DNA of 64,000 nt, from NCBI RefSeq assembly GCF_002343915.1, contig NZ_NETK01000001.1, positions 8,632,001 through 8,696,000 of the forward strand, written 5' to 3'. The notes beneath the pieces are model-generated. The model made no database searches and was not told where the DNA came from. It saw only the letters and a list, made by a program, of their open reading frames with translations. The position numbers and the translations under genes were made by a program. Source of the DNA: Nannocystis exedens (GTDB lineage Bacteria; Myxococcota_A; Polyangia; Nannocystales; Nannocystaceae). Shown one piece after another: positions 46,865 to 55,260 of this stretch (its first letter is position 1; every line of letters begins with the position of its first letter).

Positions 46865-48232
46865 ATGGTTCCGCGCCAAAACCCCCGCGTCGTCATCGCC
46901 GGCGGCGGCCTCGCCGGCCTCGCCTGCGCCAAGAAGCTCGCCGAGGCTGGTTTGCCGGTCACGGTGCTCGAGAGCCTGCCGTACCTCGGCGGGCGCGCGT
47001 CGACCTTCCTCGACCAGGACGGCGAATGGGTCGAGCAGGGGCTCCACCTGTTCCTCGGGGCATATGCACAATTCCGGGCGCTGCTCCGCGACATCGGCCG
47101 TCCGCCGCGCGAGGTGCTGTACTGGACCGACGATCTGAAGTTCGAGTCGCCCTCGGGACCGTCGGCGCTGTTCGGCACCAACCCGGTGTACGCGCCGCTG
47201 CGCACGGTGCTCGGCGGGCTGGGCAACAACAAGTACCTGGGGCCGCTGGCCAAGCTGTCGCTGCTCCCGCTGCTGGCCCCGGCCGTGCTGCCGGAGAAGC
47301 TGCTGCGCCGGTTCGATCGCCTCACGGTGGTCGACTGGTGGCGGCGCGCGAGCGGCTCGAAGCAGGTGCTGGAGCGGGTCCTGCGGCCGTTCTGCCGCGC
47401 GATCCAGTTCACCGACGCGGAGCAGTTCTCGGCCTACAACCTGCTCGGCTGGGCGCATCAGACGCTGATCCGGCCGCTACGGGCGCGGCTCGGCGGCTAT
47501 CGGGGCGCGCGTGACCCGCAGATCTTCGCCCCGCTCGCGGCCTACCTGAAGCAGCGCGGGGTCGAGATCCGCATGCAGGTGGAGGTCGACGAGATCGAGT
47601 ACGACGCGAACACGGGCAGGATCGCCGGCTTCAGGCTCGTCGGCGGCGAGCTGCTCACGGCCGACATCTACGTGGTCGCCCTGCCGGCGTGGGTGTTCGC
47701 GCCGAAGATCCCGCAGCCGCTGCGCAACGAGCCGTTCTTCGCCAACATCCGCGACCTGCCGACGGCGCCGGCGATCTCGGTGCAGCTGTGGTTCGATCGC
47801 GTGGTCACGCGCCGCGACGGCTACATTCTGGTGGCCGGCAGCAATTGTGCGGTGTATCAGGACCAGTCGCGGCGCACCTATCCGTACGCGCAGGGCAGCC
47901 GGATCTCGGTGATCGTCAGCCCCGCCGACCCCTTGATGGACTGGGACGAGGCGGCGATCGTCGCCCACGTCCACGCCGATCTCGGCGCCGCGAACCCGCA
48001 GATCGCGGCGGCGAAGGTGGTCAAGCAGGTGGTGCTCAAGCACGAGCGCCACCTGATCCGCCCGCTGCCGGGGGCGATGACGCGGCGGCCCATGCAGACC
48101 ACTCCGGTCGAGAACTTGTTCCTCGCCGGCGACTGGACGCAGCAGGTGTTCTTCGGCTCGCAGGAGGGGGCGGTCCGCGGCGGCAACGCCTGCGCGCGGG
48201 CGGTGCTCCGCGCGGTCAATCGCGGGCTATGA
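46865..48232 (+). CDS. FAD-dependent phytoene/carotene desaturase-like oxidoreductase
   Basis: 455 residues. Rossmann motif VVIAGGGLAGLACAKKLAEA with the acidic end VTVLES, then YLGGRASTF and GLHLFLGAYAQFRALLRDIG, and the C-terminal FAD motif NLFLAGDWTQQVFFGSQEGA. This layout matches the plant/cyanobacterial-type desaturases (PDS/ZDS) and squalene-associated HpnE proteins more than bacterial CrtI. Likely substrate: a carotenoid or other polyprenoid. No other carotenoid genes are adjacent, so the pathway assignment is inference. A valine follows the ATG (MVPRQNPR) and the start is well placed. Confidence 0.85.
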   Translation: MVPRQNPRVVIAGGGLAGLACAKKLAEAGLPVTVLESLPYLGGRASTFLDQDGEWVEQGLHLFLGAYAQFRALLRDIGRPPREVLYWTDDLKFESPSGPSALFGTNPVYAPLRTVLGGLGNNKYLGPLAKLSLLPLLAPAVLPEKLLRRFDRLTVVDWWRRASGSKQVLERVLRPFCRAIQFTDAEQFSAYNLLGWAHQTLIRPLRARLGGYRGARDPQIFAPLAAYLKQRGVEIRMQVEVDEIEYDANTGRIAGFRLVGGELLTADIYVVALPAWVFAPKIPQPLRNEPFFANIRDLPTAPAISVQLWFDRVVTRRDGYILVAGSNCAVYQDQSRRTYPYAQGSRISVIVSPADPLMDWDEAAIVAHVHADLGAANPQIAAAKVVKQVVLKHERHLIRPLPGAMTRRPMQTTPVENLFLAGDWTQQVFFGSQEGAVRGGNACARAVLRAVNRGL

Positions 48233-48306
48233 ACATAGCCCGTCGAGCACCGCCCGGCTGACATCATGGGCGCTCCTGAATCGGGCGCCTGAATCGCGGC
48301 GGCGCG

Positions 48307-48708
48307 TCAGTTCGCGTCGCCGGCTCGCCACTTCAGCGCGTCGACGATCGTCAAGGTCAGGTCGAGCGGCGAGAAGCTGGGCGGGAGGTAGCGGCAACGG
48401 GCCGTCGAGGGCTCGTCCCGGCGCGAGTCGGCCTGCGGCACGATCACGATCGAGGCCTGCGACGGCATGTCGAGGAGCAGCGTGAGCGGGTCGACGCCGG
48501 CGCCGATGCACAGCGCCTCCTCGACGATCGCCAGCCGGAGCCCGGGGCCGTGGTGGTCGACCATCTGCCCGGGGGTGGGCACCCGGTAGAGCTCATGCAC
48601 CGCGAAGCCGAAGCGGCGCAGCAACGCCCCCACGTGGGTCAGGCTGGCCGCCGCGCTGATCAGCAGCACCGCGCCGGGGGTCGTCTTGGTGGCTTGGACG
48701 CAGGTCAC
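48307..48708 (-). CDS. Small receiver-like/response-regulator-like protein
   Basis: 133 residues from GTG. GAVLLISAAASLTHVGALLRRFGFAVHEL and RLAIVEEALCIGAGVDPLTLLLDM have the alternating strand-helix layout of a CheY-like fold, but the phosphoacceptor Asp position is unclear (RLAIVEEA), so it may be a pseudo-receiver. The last part TLTIVDALKWRAGD fits the final helix. It diverges from the sigma-54 activator at 48830 and could be its partner. A sigma-54-like promoter lies just upstream. The short distance to the promoter leaves the start uncertain. Confidence 0.55.
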   Translation of the reverse strand: MTCVQATKTTPGAVLLISAAASLTHVGALLRRFGFAVHELYRVPTPGQMVDHHGPGLRLAIVEEALCIGAGVDPLTLLLDMPSQASIVIVPQADSRRDEPSTARCRYLPPSFSPLDLTLTIVDALKWRAGDAN

Positions 48709-48723
48709 GCGATGGGGGTTACT

Positions 48724-48738
48724 GCAGGATGTGTGCCA
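48724..48738 (-). promoter_or_regulatory. Candidate sigma-54 promoter
   Basis: Minus-strand GTGGCACACATCCTGCAG places GG and GC exactly 10 bases apart as in the -24/-12 consensus (TGGCAC-N5-TTGCA). It would start transcription near 48713, towards the receiver-like gene, and sits beside a sigma-54 activator gene. Confidence 0.4.
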
Positions 48739-48829
48739 CGGGTCTCTTTCTGGGCTTTGGGCCCCGTGTGGCCCTCTGGGCCGCTTTCGCGGGACGAGAC
48801 GAGGGCGAGGAGCGTATCTTGTCGAGGTC

Positions 48830-49828
48830 ATGGCGAAGAAACGACAAGTTGTCGCCGGTTTTCCTCCCATCTTGCAGTCCGCCGCCATGCGGCGGCTCGA
48901 TCGCGTGCTCCGTTCCGTGGCCGACAAGCAGGTCATGCTGACGTTCATCGGCGAGAGCGGGGTCGGGAAGGAGGTGCTGGCCCGCCGCGCGCACGAGCTG
49001 TCGGAGCGGCGCCACGGACCCTTCGTGCCGATCAACTGCGCGGCGATTCCGGAGTCGCTGTTCGAGAGCGAGTTGTTCGGCCACGAACGGGGCGCGTTCA
49101 CCGGCGCCAGCGAACGCGCGCGCGGGAAGATCGAGGCGGCCGACGGCGGCACCCTGTTCTTCGACGAGATCGGCGAGATGCCGGCGCCGATGCAGGCGAA
49201 GATCCTGCGCTTCCTCGACAACCGACGATTCATGCGAGTCGGCGGGACGATCAAGCTCGAGGCCGACGTGCGGCTGATGTGCGCCACCTTGCGGCCCCTC
49301 GCCCAGGACGTCCGCGCGGGACGGTTCCGGGCCGACCTGTACTACCGCATCGAGGGCGTCACCTTGCACGTCCCGCCGCTCCGCGAGCGACGATCGGCGA
49401 TCGTGCCGCTGATCCGCCAATTCATCGCCGAGGCGACGGCGCGACACCGGGTCGAGCCGCCCCGGCTGACCCGCTCGGTCCGGGCGATGCTCCTGCAGTA
49501 CGACTGGCCGGGCAACGTCCGCGAGCTCCGCAACCTCATCGAGCGCCTCTGCCTGCTGCGCGGCGGCCGGCAGGTCCGTCTGCACGACCTGCCGGAGCAC
49601 CTCTACGCGAGCCAGGGGCCCCGCGAGCACGTCGCACCTGCGGGCGAGCCGCTGGTCCTCTCGCTCGACGACGGCCTCGACGCGATGCTGCTCAAGATCG
49701 TCGAGGCCGCGCTGACGCAGGCCGGCGGCGACACGCGCCGAGCGGCGGCTCGCCTGCGGATCAGCACACGCACGATTCAGCGCTATATCGCCACCGGCCA
49801 GGTCCGCGTCCCCGTGCGAGGTGGTTGA
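48830..49828 (+). CDS. Sigma-54-dependent transcriptional activator (AAA+ only, no receiver)
   Basis: 332 residues. AAA+ sigma-54 interaction domain from residue about 15: Walker A GESGVGKE, the sigma-54-contacting loop GAFTGAS intact, Walker B GGTLFFDEIGEMP, sensor and arginine residues DLYYRIEGVTLHVPPLRERR, YDWPGNVRELRNL. C-terminal Fis-like HTH (GGDTRRAAARLRISTRTIQR). There is no N-terminal sensor, so control probably comes from a partner protein, possibly the divergent receiver-like protein. Acts on sigma-54 RNA polymerase bound at enhancer-dependent promoters. Start ATG after GAGG. Confidence 0.9.
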   Translation: MAKKRQVVAGFPPILQSAAMRRLDRVLRSVADKQVMLTFIGESGVGKEVLARRAHELSERRHGPFVPINCAAIPESLFESELFGHERGAFTGASERARGKIEAADGGTLFFDEIGEMPAPMQAKILRFLDNRRFMRVGGTIKLEADVRLMCATLRPLAQDVRAGRFRADLYYRIEGVTLHVPPLRERRSAIVPLIRQFIAEATARHRVEPPRLTRSVRAMLLQYDWPGNVRELRNLIERLCLLRGGRQVRLHDLPEHLYASQGPREHVAPAGEPLVLSLDDGLDAMLLKIVEAALTQAGGDTRRAAARLRISTRTIQRYIATGQVRVPVRGG

Positions 49829-49966
49829 GCGAGCGTTCGCGCGAGGCCCCGCGCCCTCGTGGGACTGCGATCGTCTTCAACGCGATCGACCTTCAGCCGC
49901 GAGGACATCGTCGATACGAAGGCGGGCGAGCCGGAGCCGCAGATCGCGGCTCCGGTGCGGCGGTGA

Positions 49967-50167
49967 CTACTGTCGCTCGCGCCGCTCGTCGCGGCGCTCT
50001 TCTTGCCGGTTCTGCTGCTGGCGCTCGCCGCGTCGTTCGTCTTCCCGCCGCTCGTCACGCTGGTCGCGCGGACGCTCGTCGCGACGCTCCTCCTGCCGCT
50101 CCTCCCGCCGTTCCTGACGGTTCGTCTGTCTCTCGTCTCGCTGCCGGTCTTGATCCCTGTTTGGCAT
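49967..50167 (-). CDS. 66-residue Arg/Glu/Asp/Gln low-complexity protein
   Basis: Starts MPNRDQDRQRDERQ and continues with R-E/D-E/R-R/Q units to the end (NRQEERREERQEERRDER ... EERRDERRERQ), with no hydrophobic residue after the start. A strong Shine-Dalgarno (GGGAGGAGACGTC before the ATG) supports translation. Mixed-charge helices of this type are either long single alpha-helices or disordered, nucleic-acid- or chaperone-like segments. No family recognised. The opposite strand of this stretch is Ser/Arg/Leu-rich and shows no start signal. Confidence 0.6.
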   Translation of the reverse strand: MPNRDQDRQRDERQTNRQERREERQEERRDERPRDQRDERREDERRGERQQQNRQEERRDERRERQ

Positions 50168-50640
50168 GACGTCTCCTCCCACACGCCCGCCGCGTGGCGC
50201 TCCAGCGGCGGCGCATCGTTTGTGGGCGCGAGCTTGAGCGTGAACTCGATCGTCAGCAAACCGTACAGCCAGACCCAGCATTCTCGCCGAGCGCGGCGGC
50301 TCGCGACGATCGCGGCGTTCGACCGGGCGGAGAGGGTGTTCGCCTCGGTTCGGCGGTGCGACGCCGTGGGAGCGCGCGGGCTCTCGTCGCGGAGTTTTCC
50401 CAGGGCGATCCGCGGGGCTGCGACGTCGGCGGCGACGAGGGGCGCCGGCTTCGCGCGTGAGGGCCCAATCGCAGGACCGTGCTCTCCGACCGCCGCGCGT
50501 TGCGCCACCCCGGGCGAGGGGGCGGCCGCGGCCATCGCGGCCCTGCGCGCGCGACGGCGTGTTCGTACGGCCAGGTCGGCGCGGCGACGGAGCCGGGCGA
50601 GCGCCGGGACTGCGGTGAATGGCCCCGGTCGGACGCGAGC
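50168..50640. other. Gene-free spacer
   Basis: 473 bases upstream of the Arg/Glu protein and downstream of the PAS-STAS gene. I see no gene or repeat. Confidence 0.4.
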
Positions 50641-51450
50641 CTACGCCTGGCGTAGCGCGAGGCCGTCCTTGAGCGAGCCGGCGGTCCGCAGCTCGCCGAG
50701 CGAGACATCCAGCCCGACGAGCACGCGGGCGACTCGCGGCTGCACGCCGGTGAGGATGCAACGAGCGCCGAGCAGCAACGCCGCGCGTACGAGCTTGACC
50801 AGCGACGCGGCCGAGGCGGCTGCGACCTCGGTGAGGCCGGTGATGTCGATGAGCAGCCAGCGCGCCTTGTGCTGGACGATCGCCGGCAGCAAGACCTCGA
50901 GCAGGCGAGCGTCGCGGCTGGCCGTCAGCTCGCCGATGAGCGGCACGACGAGGGTGTGGTCGGCGACCTCGAGCACGGGGGTCGACACGGCCTCCAGCTC
51001 CGCGTTCTTGCGCGCCAGCTCCGCCTCGCGGTCGCCGAGCAGCGCCTCCGCGCGCTTGCGGTCCTCGATCTCGAGGATGTACCCGACCAGGAACTCGAGC
51101 GAGCCGTCGGCCGAGAACACCCCGTGGCCTTGCTCCCAGACCCAGCGCACCTGCCCGTCGCGGCGGCGGATCCGGTACTCGATCTCCCACTTGCTGCGGG
51201 CGGTGAGTCCGGCCTGCACCACCTCCCAGACGCGCGCCTGATCCTCCGCCACGATCATGTCGGTGCCGTAGGACACGGCGCGCTCGTCGACGACCTCCCG
51301 GACGGAGTAGCCGGTGAGCTCGTGGATCCCGGCGCTGAGGAAGTCCATCGTCCAGTCGGGATCGTTGCGACAGCGGTACAGCGCGCCCGGCAGCATGTCG
51401 GCGAGCGCAAGCAGAGTTCCGATGCTCTCCTTCGCGAGGCGTTCCTGCAC
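50641..51450 (-). CDS. PAS-STAS protein (RsbR-like)
   Basis: 269 residues. An N-terminal PAS domain (about 15-125: ALYRCRNDPDWTMDFLSAGI ... GYSVREVVDERAVSYGTD), PAC EIEYRIRRRDGQVRWVWEQG, a coiled linker, then a STAS domain (about 155-265: VADHTLVVPLIGELTASRDA ... RWLLIDITGLTEVAAASAAS LVKLVRAALLLGARCILTGV split for length). STAS Ser/Thr sites in DITGLTEVAAASAA fit phosphorylatable stressosome partners. Sensing by PAS with STAS output is typical of stressosome RsbR/RsbS-like proteins. No kinase/phosphatase partner is adjacent. Start MQERLAKESI. Confidence 0.85.
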   Translation of the reverse strand: MQERLAKESIGTLLALADMLPGALYRCRNDPDWTMDFLSAGIHELTGYSVREVVDERAVSYGTDMIVAEDQARVWEVVQAGLTARSKWEIEYRIRRRDGQVRWVWEQGHGVFSADGSLEFLVGYILEIEDRKRAEALLGDREAELARKNAELEAVSTPVLEVADHTLVVPLIGELTASRDARLLEVLLPAIVQHKARWLLIDITGLTEVAAASAASLVKLVRAALLLGARCILTGVQPRVARVLVGLDVSLGELRTAGSLKDGLALRQA

Positions 51451-51717
51451 GCGAACGATGGTAAAGCGAAAATGGTGCCCGAGATCCCGGAATGTCGCGC
51501 CATGTCGCGATGGCGCTGGCGGCGCCCGAACGGTCCGCGCCGGGCCCGCCGTCTCATGAAGGCGACCGCGTCCTCATGGGACGAGCGTGGCGCGGAGTCA
51601 TGTGCTGCTCAGCCACAGACGCAGGGGTCACCGCGCGGAGCGATCCGCTCTCGCGGCAGATCTTGCTTCGCCACCCGCGCGGCAGCGGCTCCGGCGATTC
51701 GTGGTCGCGGAGCGCGC

Positions 51718-52314
51718 TCAGGGAGCGCGCTCCGGCGGCTTGGCTTGGGTCAGCAGGTCGCCGGGGACGAAGCCCGGGCACTCGTTCTGCACGCGGCTGC
51801 AGGCCTCGCCGACCTCGGGCTCTTTCATCGGCATCTCGTCCTTGAACTGGCCGATGTTGCCGCAATCGAGGTCCTCGTAGAATGTCTTGAGCTCGGTGAC
51901 GACCTCCTCCATGCACGCATCGAGCTCGCCGACGGTGGTCGTGCAGTCGGACCAATCGTATTTGCGGCAGGCTTCGCTCGCTTCCTCGATCTGGACGGGC
52001 TCCTCCTTGATCGAGGCGAGGCACTCGTCGCGGGCGGCGATGCAGTCCTCGACGCTGCCGTCGTGCAGCGTCGACGAGAGCACGATGCCCTGGAGCGAGC
52101 ACAGGGCGCGATTGGCCTCGGCATCGGTGATCTCGCGCCTGGTGTAGGCCAGGGCGCCCTCGCAGAGCTGCTCCTGCTCGGCCATGGTCAGCTCGGAGAC
52201 GTTCTTGTTCTCGGGCAGGCCGGAAATGGCTGAGTCGGCCGCGGCGCCGCCCTCCTTGCATGCAAAGAGGCCGAGCAGGGCGAGAAGGGGAAGCGGAGAG
52301 GACTTGGTAATCAT
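51718..52314 (-). CDS. Cys-containing lipoprotein of unknown function
   Basis: 198 residues. LLALLGLFAC lipobox, then a helical domain with seven or eight cysteines in spaced pairs (LCEGALAYTRREITDAEANR, CSLQG, EDCIAARDECLASIKEE, ACRKYDWSDCTTTVGELDAC, EDLDCGNIG, ACSRVQNECPGF), a pattern recurring in myxobacterial lipoproteins. Probably periplasmic-side, disulfide-bonded. Ends in a Pro/Glu/Arg tail. No family assigned. Confidence 0.8.
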   Translation of the reverse strand: MITKSSPLPLLALLGLFACKEGGAAADSAISGLPENKNVSELTMAEQEQLCEGALAYTRREITDAEANRALCSLQGIVLSSTLHDGSVEDCIAARDECLASIKEEPVQIEEASEACRKYDWSDCTTTVGELDACMEEVVTELKTFYEDLDCGNIGQFKDEMPMKEPEVGEACSRVQNECPGFVPGDLLTQAKPPERAP

Positions 52315-52719
52315 CGTCCGCGATTGTGGGCAGCTTCGGCGAGTTTGCAACCGCGAACGAGGCGCCACGAGGGCCGGCGAGCCGGGTGCTGCGGGCGTCG
52401 GGAGCGCCGCGAGGCGGGTCGGGACCGGCGCCGCTCGATCCGTGGCAGCGAGCAGAGCCTCGTGCGAATCGGCGAAGATTCTGACGAGGACGCTCGTCGC
52501 CGGCCGATCGCTCGCACGGCCGAAGATCGGCGACGGAGCGCGTCGAGCATTCATGCGTCGACCCCGACAATGTCTATTCGCTCGCTCGGGTCCCGTCCCC
52601 CGCTCGCCCGGCGCGACACGTCTGCCGCCGGGTCGCTCTGCGGACATCCTCGCGATCCTGGATCGCCGGGCCACGCAGGTTTCGCCGTGACCGCGGGGCG
52701 ACGATCGTTGGAGGTCGTC
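52315..52719. other. Gene-free spacer
   Basis: 405 bases of high-GC sequence with no gene, repeat or clear promoter seen. Confidence 0.4.
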
Positions 52720-53454
52720 TCAGCGCGCGGGCTGCGACGGTGCGGCCGGGCCGCTCGAGACGCCGAGGTCGACCAGCAGGCGGGCGTACGGGCTGGCGAC
52801 GGCGCGCTCGCGGACGTCGTGGAAGGCGCCGGCGAGGCCGGCCATGCCGAGCGTCAGCGCCACCGCGCCGGCCAGCCAGGCGCCTGCCACGGCCCGGCCC
52901 GAGCGCAGGGCCGCGGGGCCGCGCAGGCCGATTCGTGGCAGGGCGAGGGCGAGGCCGTTGAGCCCGTGATACAGCCCGGCGAGCGAGAACAGCAGGTAGT
53001 AGGGGAAGAAATAGGCGAAGGCCCACACCAGCGTGTAAGCGACGCCGTCGAAGCCGGGGTACACGCCGTAGACCAGCGAGGCGCCGCGGGTGGCGAGCGT
53101 GTGGCCGAAGACGAACACGAGCAGCACGATCGCGGTGATCCGCTGCCAGCGGGCCCGCGGGTTACCGGCGGGCTTCTGGCCGCGTCGTCGCCGTCGCGCC
53201 ATCCGCCACACGCTGACGACGACGTGCACCACCAGCGGGCCGAGGACGCACGCGAGCTCGACGAGCGGCGCCTGGTAGGCGGCCCGCAGCTGGCCCTGCA
53301 ATTCGTCGTACACCTCGGGGCCGGCGGCAGCGAACATTTGATTGGCGAGGTGGGCGAGGAGGAAGAGCGCGAACAGGGCGCCGCTGGCGGCCTGAACGCG
53401 GATGAGCGCGCGCTCGCGCGCGGCGTCGCGGGAAGGGTCGGTCGCGTGACTCAT
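52720..53454 (-). CDS. SdhC-like heme-b membrane subunit (orphan)
   Basis: 244 residues with about five membrane helices. Histidines typical of the cytochrome b subunit of fumarate reductase/succinate dehydrogenase are present: SGALFALFLLAHLANQMFA, VLLVFVFGHTLATRG, and YHGLNGLALALPRIGLRG. Such proteins anchor the flavoprotein/iron-sulfur pair and bind heme b and quinone. No SdhA/B genes are next to it, so it either serves a complex encoded elsewhere or has another heme-membrane role. Start ATG 53454. Confidence 0.75.
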   Translation of the reverse strand: MSHATDPSRDAARERALIRVQAASGALFALFLLAHLANQMFAAAGPEVYDELQGQLRAAYQAPLVELACVLGPLVVHVVVSVWRMARRRRRGQKPAGNPRARWQRITAIVLLVFVFGHTLATRGASLVYGVYPGFDGVAYTLVWAFAYFFPYYLLFSLAGLYHGLNGLALALPRIGLRGPAALRSGRAVAGAWLAGAVALTLGMAGLAGAFHDVRERAVASPYARLLVDLGVSSGPAAPSQPAR

Positions 53455-54412
53455 GCAGCCGGGACGAGACAGGCCGTCGCCGGCGTGACAGGTAGAATTC
53501 GCGCCTCGGTCGCGAGGCGGTGACTCGCTGGCGCGCAGATCCGCGCGGGCCGGCGACGCCGCGGGTTGCGGCGGGTGCTCGTCGCCGGCGGGGGCCGCTG
53601 CACGCGGCAGCGGGGCCGATGGCACGACCCTGCAGGTTCGGAGCGCCCGGGCTGTGGCAGTTGCGGACCCCGCAGTGCGGCGGCGTGGTGAGCGGCCGTC
53701 TCGACGTCGCCACGCGCCTCGGCGCCACCATCGACGCAGGCGGCGGCGAGGTCATCGGCGTGCCGGCCACTCGCACCATCCAGGGTCGGACGCGCTGCGA
53801 GCGAGAGCCGACGCGCGTCGTTGCCGGTCACCGGCACGACACGAGCCGCCGACAACCCGACCTGTCCTGAGTGCCATCACCACGTCCGGCGCCAGCAGCA
53901 CGGCAAGCTTTCGACGGCCGGAGCTCCGCGGCGTGATGGAGAAGGAGGTCGCATGCAGGCGTGCCCTGCATGCCGCTCCGACCACCTCGACGACCGCCCT
54001 GCGGTAGGCATGCCGACGACATCGCCACGCGCCTGCGAGCCGCTCTCACCGCCGCGTCGGACCCTCGAGAGCCGCCGGTTCGGGCTTGAAGTCATCGTGG
54101 ATGGACGCCGCGCAGAATCGCGCGTGTCGCCAAAGCTCGTGGGTGTCGGGCTCGACCGATCTCGCGGGCGACCGAGGACGGCGATCGGACCGTCGCGACG
54201 GCGATGAATCTTCGTGAAAGTCGCCTGCAGGGGCGCGGAGGGCCGGCTGAAGGCCGCTCGTGGGCGGGCCCTCGCGGCCGCGACGCCGGCCCAAATCGGT
54301 TGTAAAACCGGCGCTGGAGGGGTCGTGAGTTGCCGCCGCGGCTCCGCTTGATCCGCGCGAGAACACCCCGTTGCGATATACACATCGTCACGGAGTACGG
54401 ACCTTGCCACAG
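53455..54412. other. Gene-poor region
   Basis: 958 bases. Short frames exist on both strands, including one with CPEC and CPAC pairs (53863-53991), but none has a convincing start, length or composition. No repeat arrays. Confidence 0.4.
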
Positions 54413-54625
54413 ATGATTTTGGAAGACTTCAACCTCGAGAACGCCGAACGCCGCCTCTGCAACGAGGCGCTCACCACCGCCGGCAACATCGTCGGCGCGG
54501 CGTCTCTCCTCGGCATCACCCGGCACGCGCTCAAGCGGCGGATCATCAAGCTCGGCCTCGAGTGGCCGCGTCGGGGCGGTCAGTCCGCCGCGGTGTCGGC
54601 GTCGGCGTCGGCGCACACGAGCTGA
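54413..54625 (+). CDS. Small Fis-type HTH protein
   Basis: 70 residues from MILEDFNLENAERRLCNEAL; the second half is a Fis-family helix-turn-helix (TTAGNIVGAASLLGITRHAL, then KRRIIKLGLEWPR), the module found at the C-terminus of sigma-54 activators and as stand-alone regulators in myxobacteria. An alternative TTG start lies 9 bases upstream. The Ala/Ser tail is unusual. It probably binds DNA as a dimer; targets unknown. Confidence 0.75.
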   Translation: MILEDFNLENAERRLCNEALTTAGNIVGAASLLGITRHALKRRIIKLGLEWPRRGGQSAAVSASASAHTS

Positions 54626-54935
54626 GCCACCGCCGCGTCCAGGGCCCTCGTCCTGGCAGCGCGGACCGGCCCCGCGGCGCTCCTCGACGGGCGCCGCACG
54701 ACGGCCGCGCCGGACCTGCCCGGCTGCGCCGAACCTCGCCCCTCGAGCGGCTCCGGTGTCGACCCAGAGTTCTGCTCCGAAGTACATGTCCTGAAGTTCA
54801 GTAGGTCCCGTGGGCGCGAGCGCGCCCCGCATGCCCGAGCGGGTCTCGGAGCGGCGGGGCGGGCTCGGGCCGGCAGGGCATGGGCCGCCTCGCGGCGGCT
54901 CCTCCAGCTCGGGCCGGCTGTGGCATGCTCGCGGT
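54626..54935. other. Intergenic spacer
   Basis: Contains GTACATGTCCTGAAGTTCAGT at 54783-54803, a possible degenerate two-unit member of the 14-base repeat family (cores 54785 and 54799). No gene. Confidence 0.4.
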
Positions 54936-55259
54936 ATGCACGAGGCCGACCGTTTCAGCGCGCTGCGGACCGCGGTCCAGCAGGCGATCTTAACCCGCGA
55001 CGGCGCCACCGACCGCGCGACTCGCCGCCGCGCGTACGAGGGCGAGGGCTCGCCCGGGGCGATCGCCGAGTACGTGGCGACGGTGCAGCGCAACGCGGAC
55101 CGCGTCGACGACGACATGATGGCGGCGGTGCGCCAGGCGGGGCTCGACGACGACGCGATCTTCGAGCTCACGGTGGCGACCGCGGTCGGCGAGGCGACGC
55201 GGCAGTTCGAGGCGGGCATGGCGGCGTTGGTGGCGGCGCTGGCGGAGAGGGAGGGCTGA
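54936..55259 (+). CDS. Carboxymuconolactone decarboxylase/AhpD-fold small protein
   Basis: 107 residues: FSALRTAVQQAILTRDGATD, then AIAEYVATVQRNADRVDDDM and IFELTVATAVGEATRQFEAG, the helix pattern of the AhpD/carboxymuconolactone-decarboxylase-like fold, but with no CxxC pair. Relatives lacking the Cys pair often accompany an active AhpD-like partner. Its stop is one base before the start of the next gene (55261), so the two are one operon and presumably one complex. Confidence 0.7.
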   Translation: MHEADRFSALRTAVQQAILTRDGATDRATRRRAYEGEGSPGAIAEYVATVQRNADRVDDDMMAAVRQAGLDDDAIFELTVATAVGEATRQFEAGMAALVAALAEREG

Positions 55260-55260
55260 C

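Noticed and set aside
51491..51512. AATG...CATG...GATG words as another 14-base array
   Set aside because: Steps are 10 and 8 bases, so it does not fit the period.
53618..53634. Sigma-54 promoter TGGCACGACCCTGCAG
   Set aside because: GG and GC are 9 bases apart, not 10, and no suitably placed gene follows.
53863..53991. Zinc-ribbon-like frame with CPEC and CPAC
   Set aside because: Two Cys pairs in an otherwise unremarkable frame without start signal; chance is likely.
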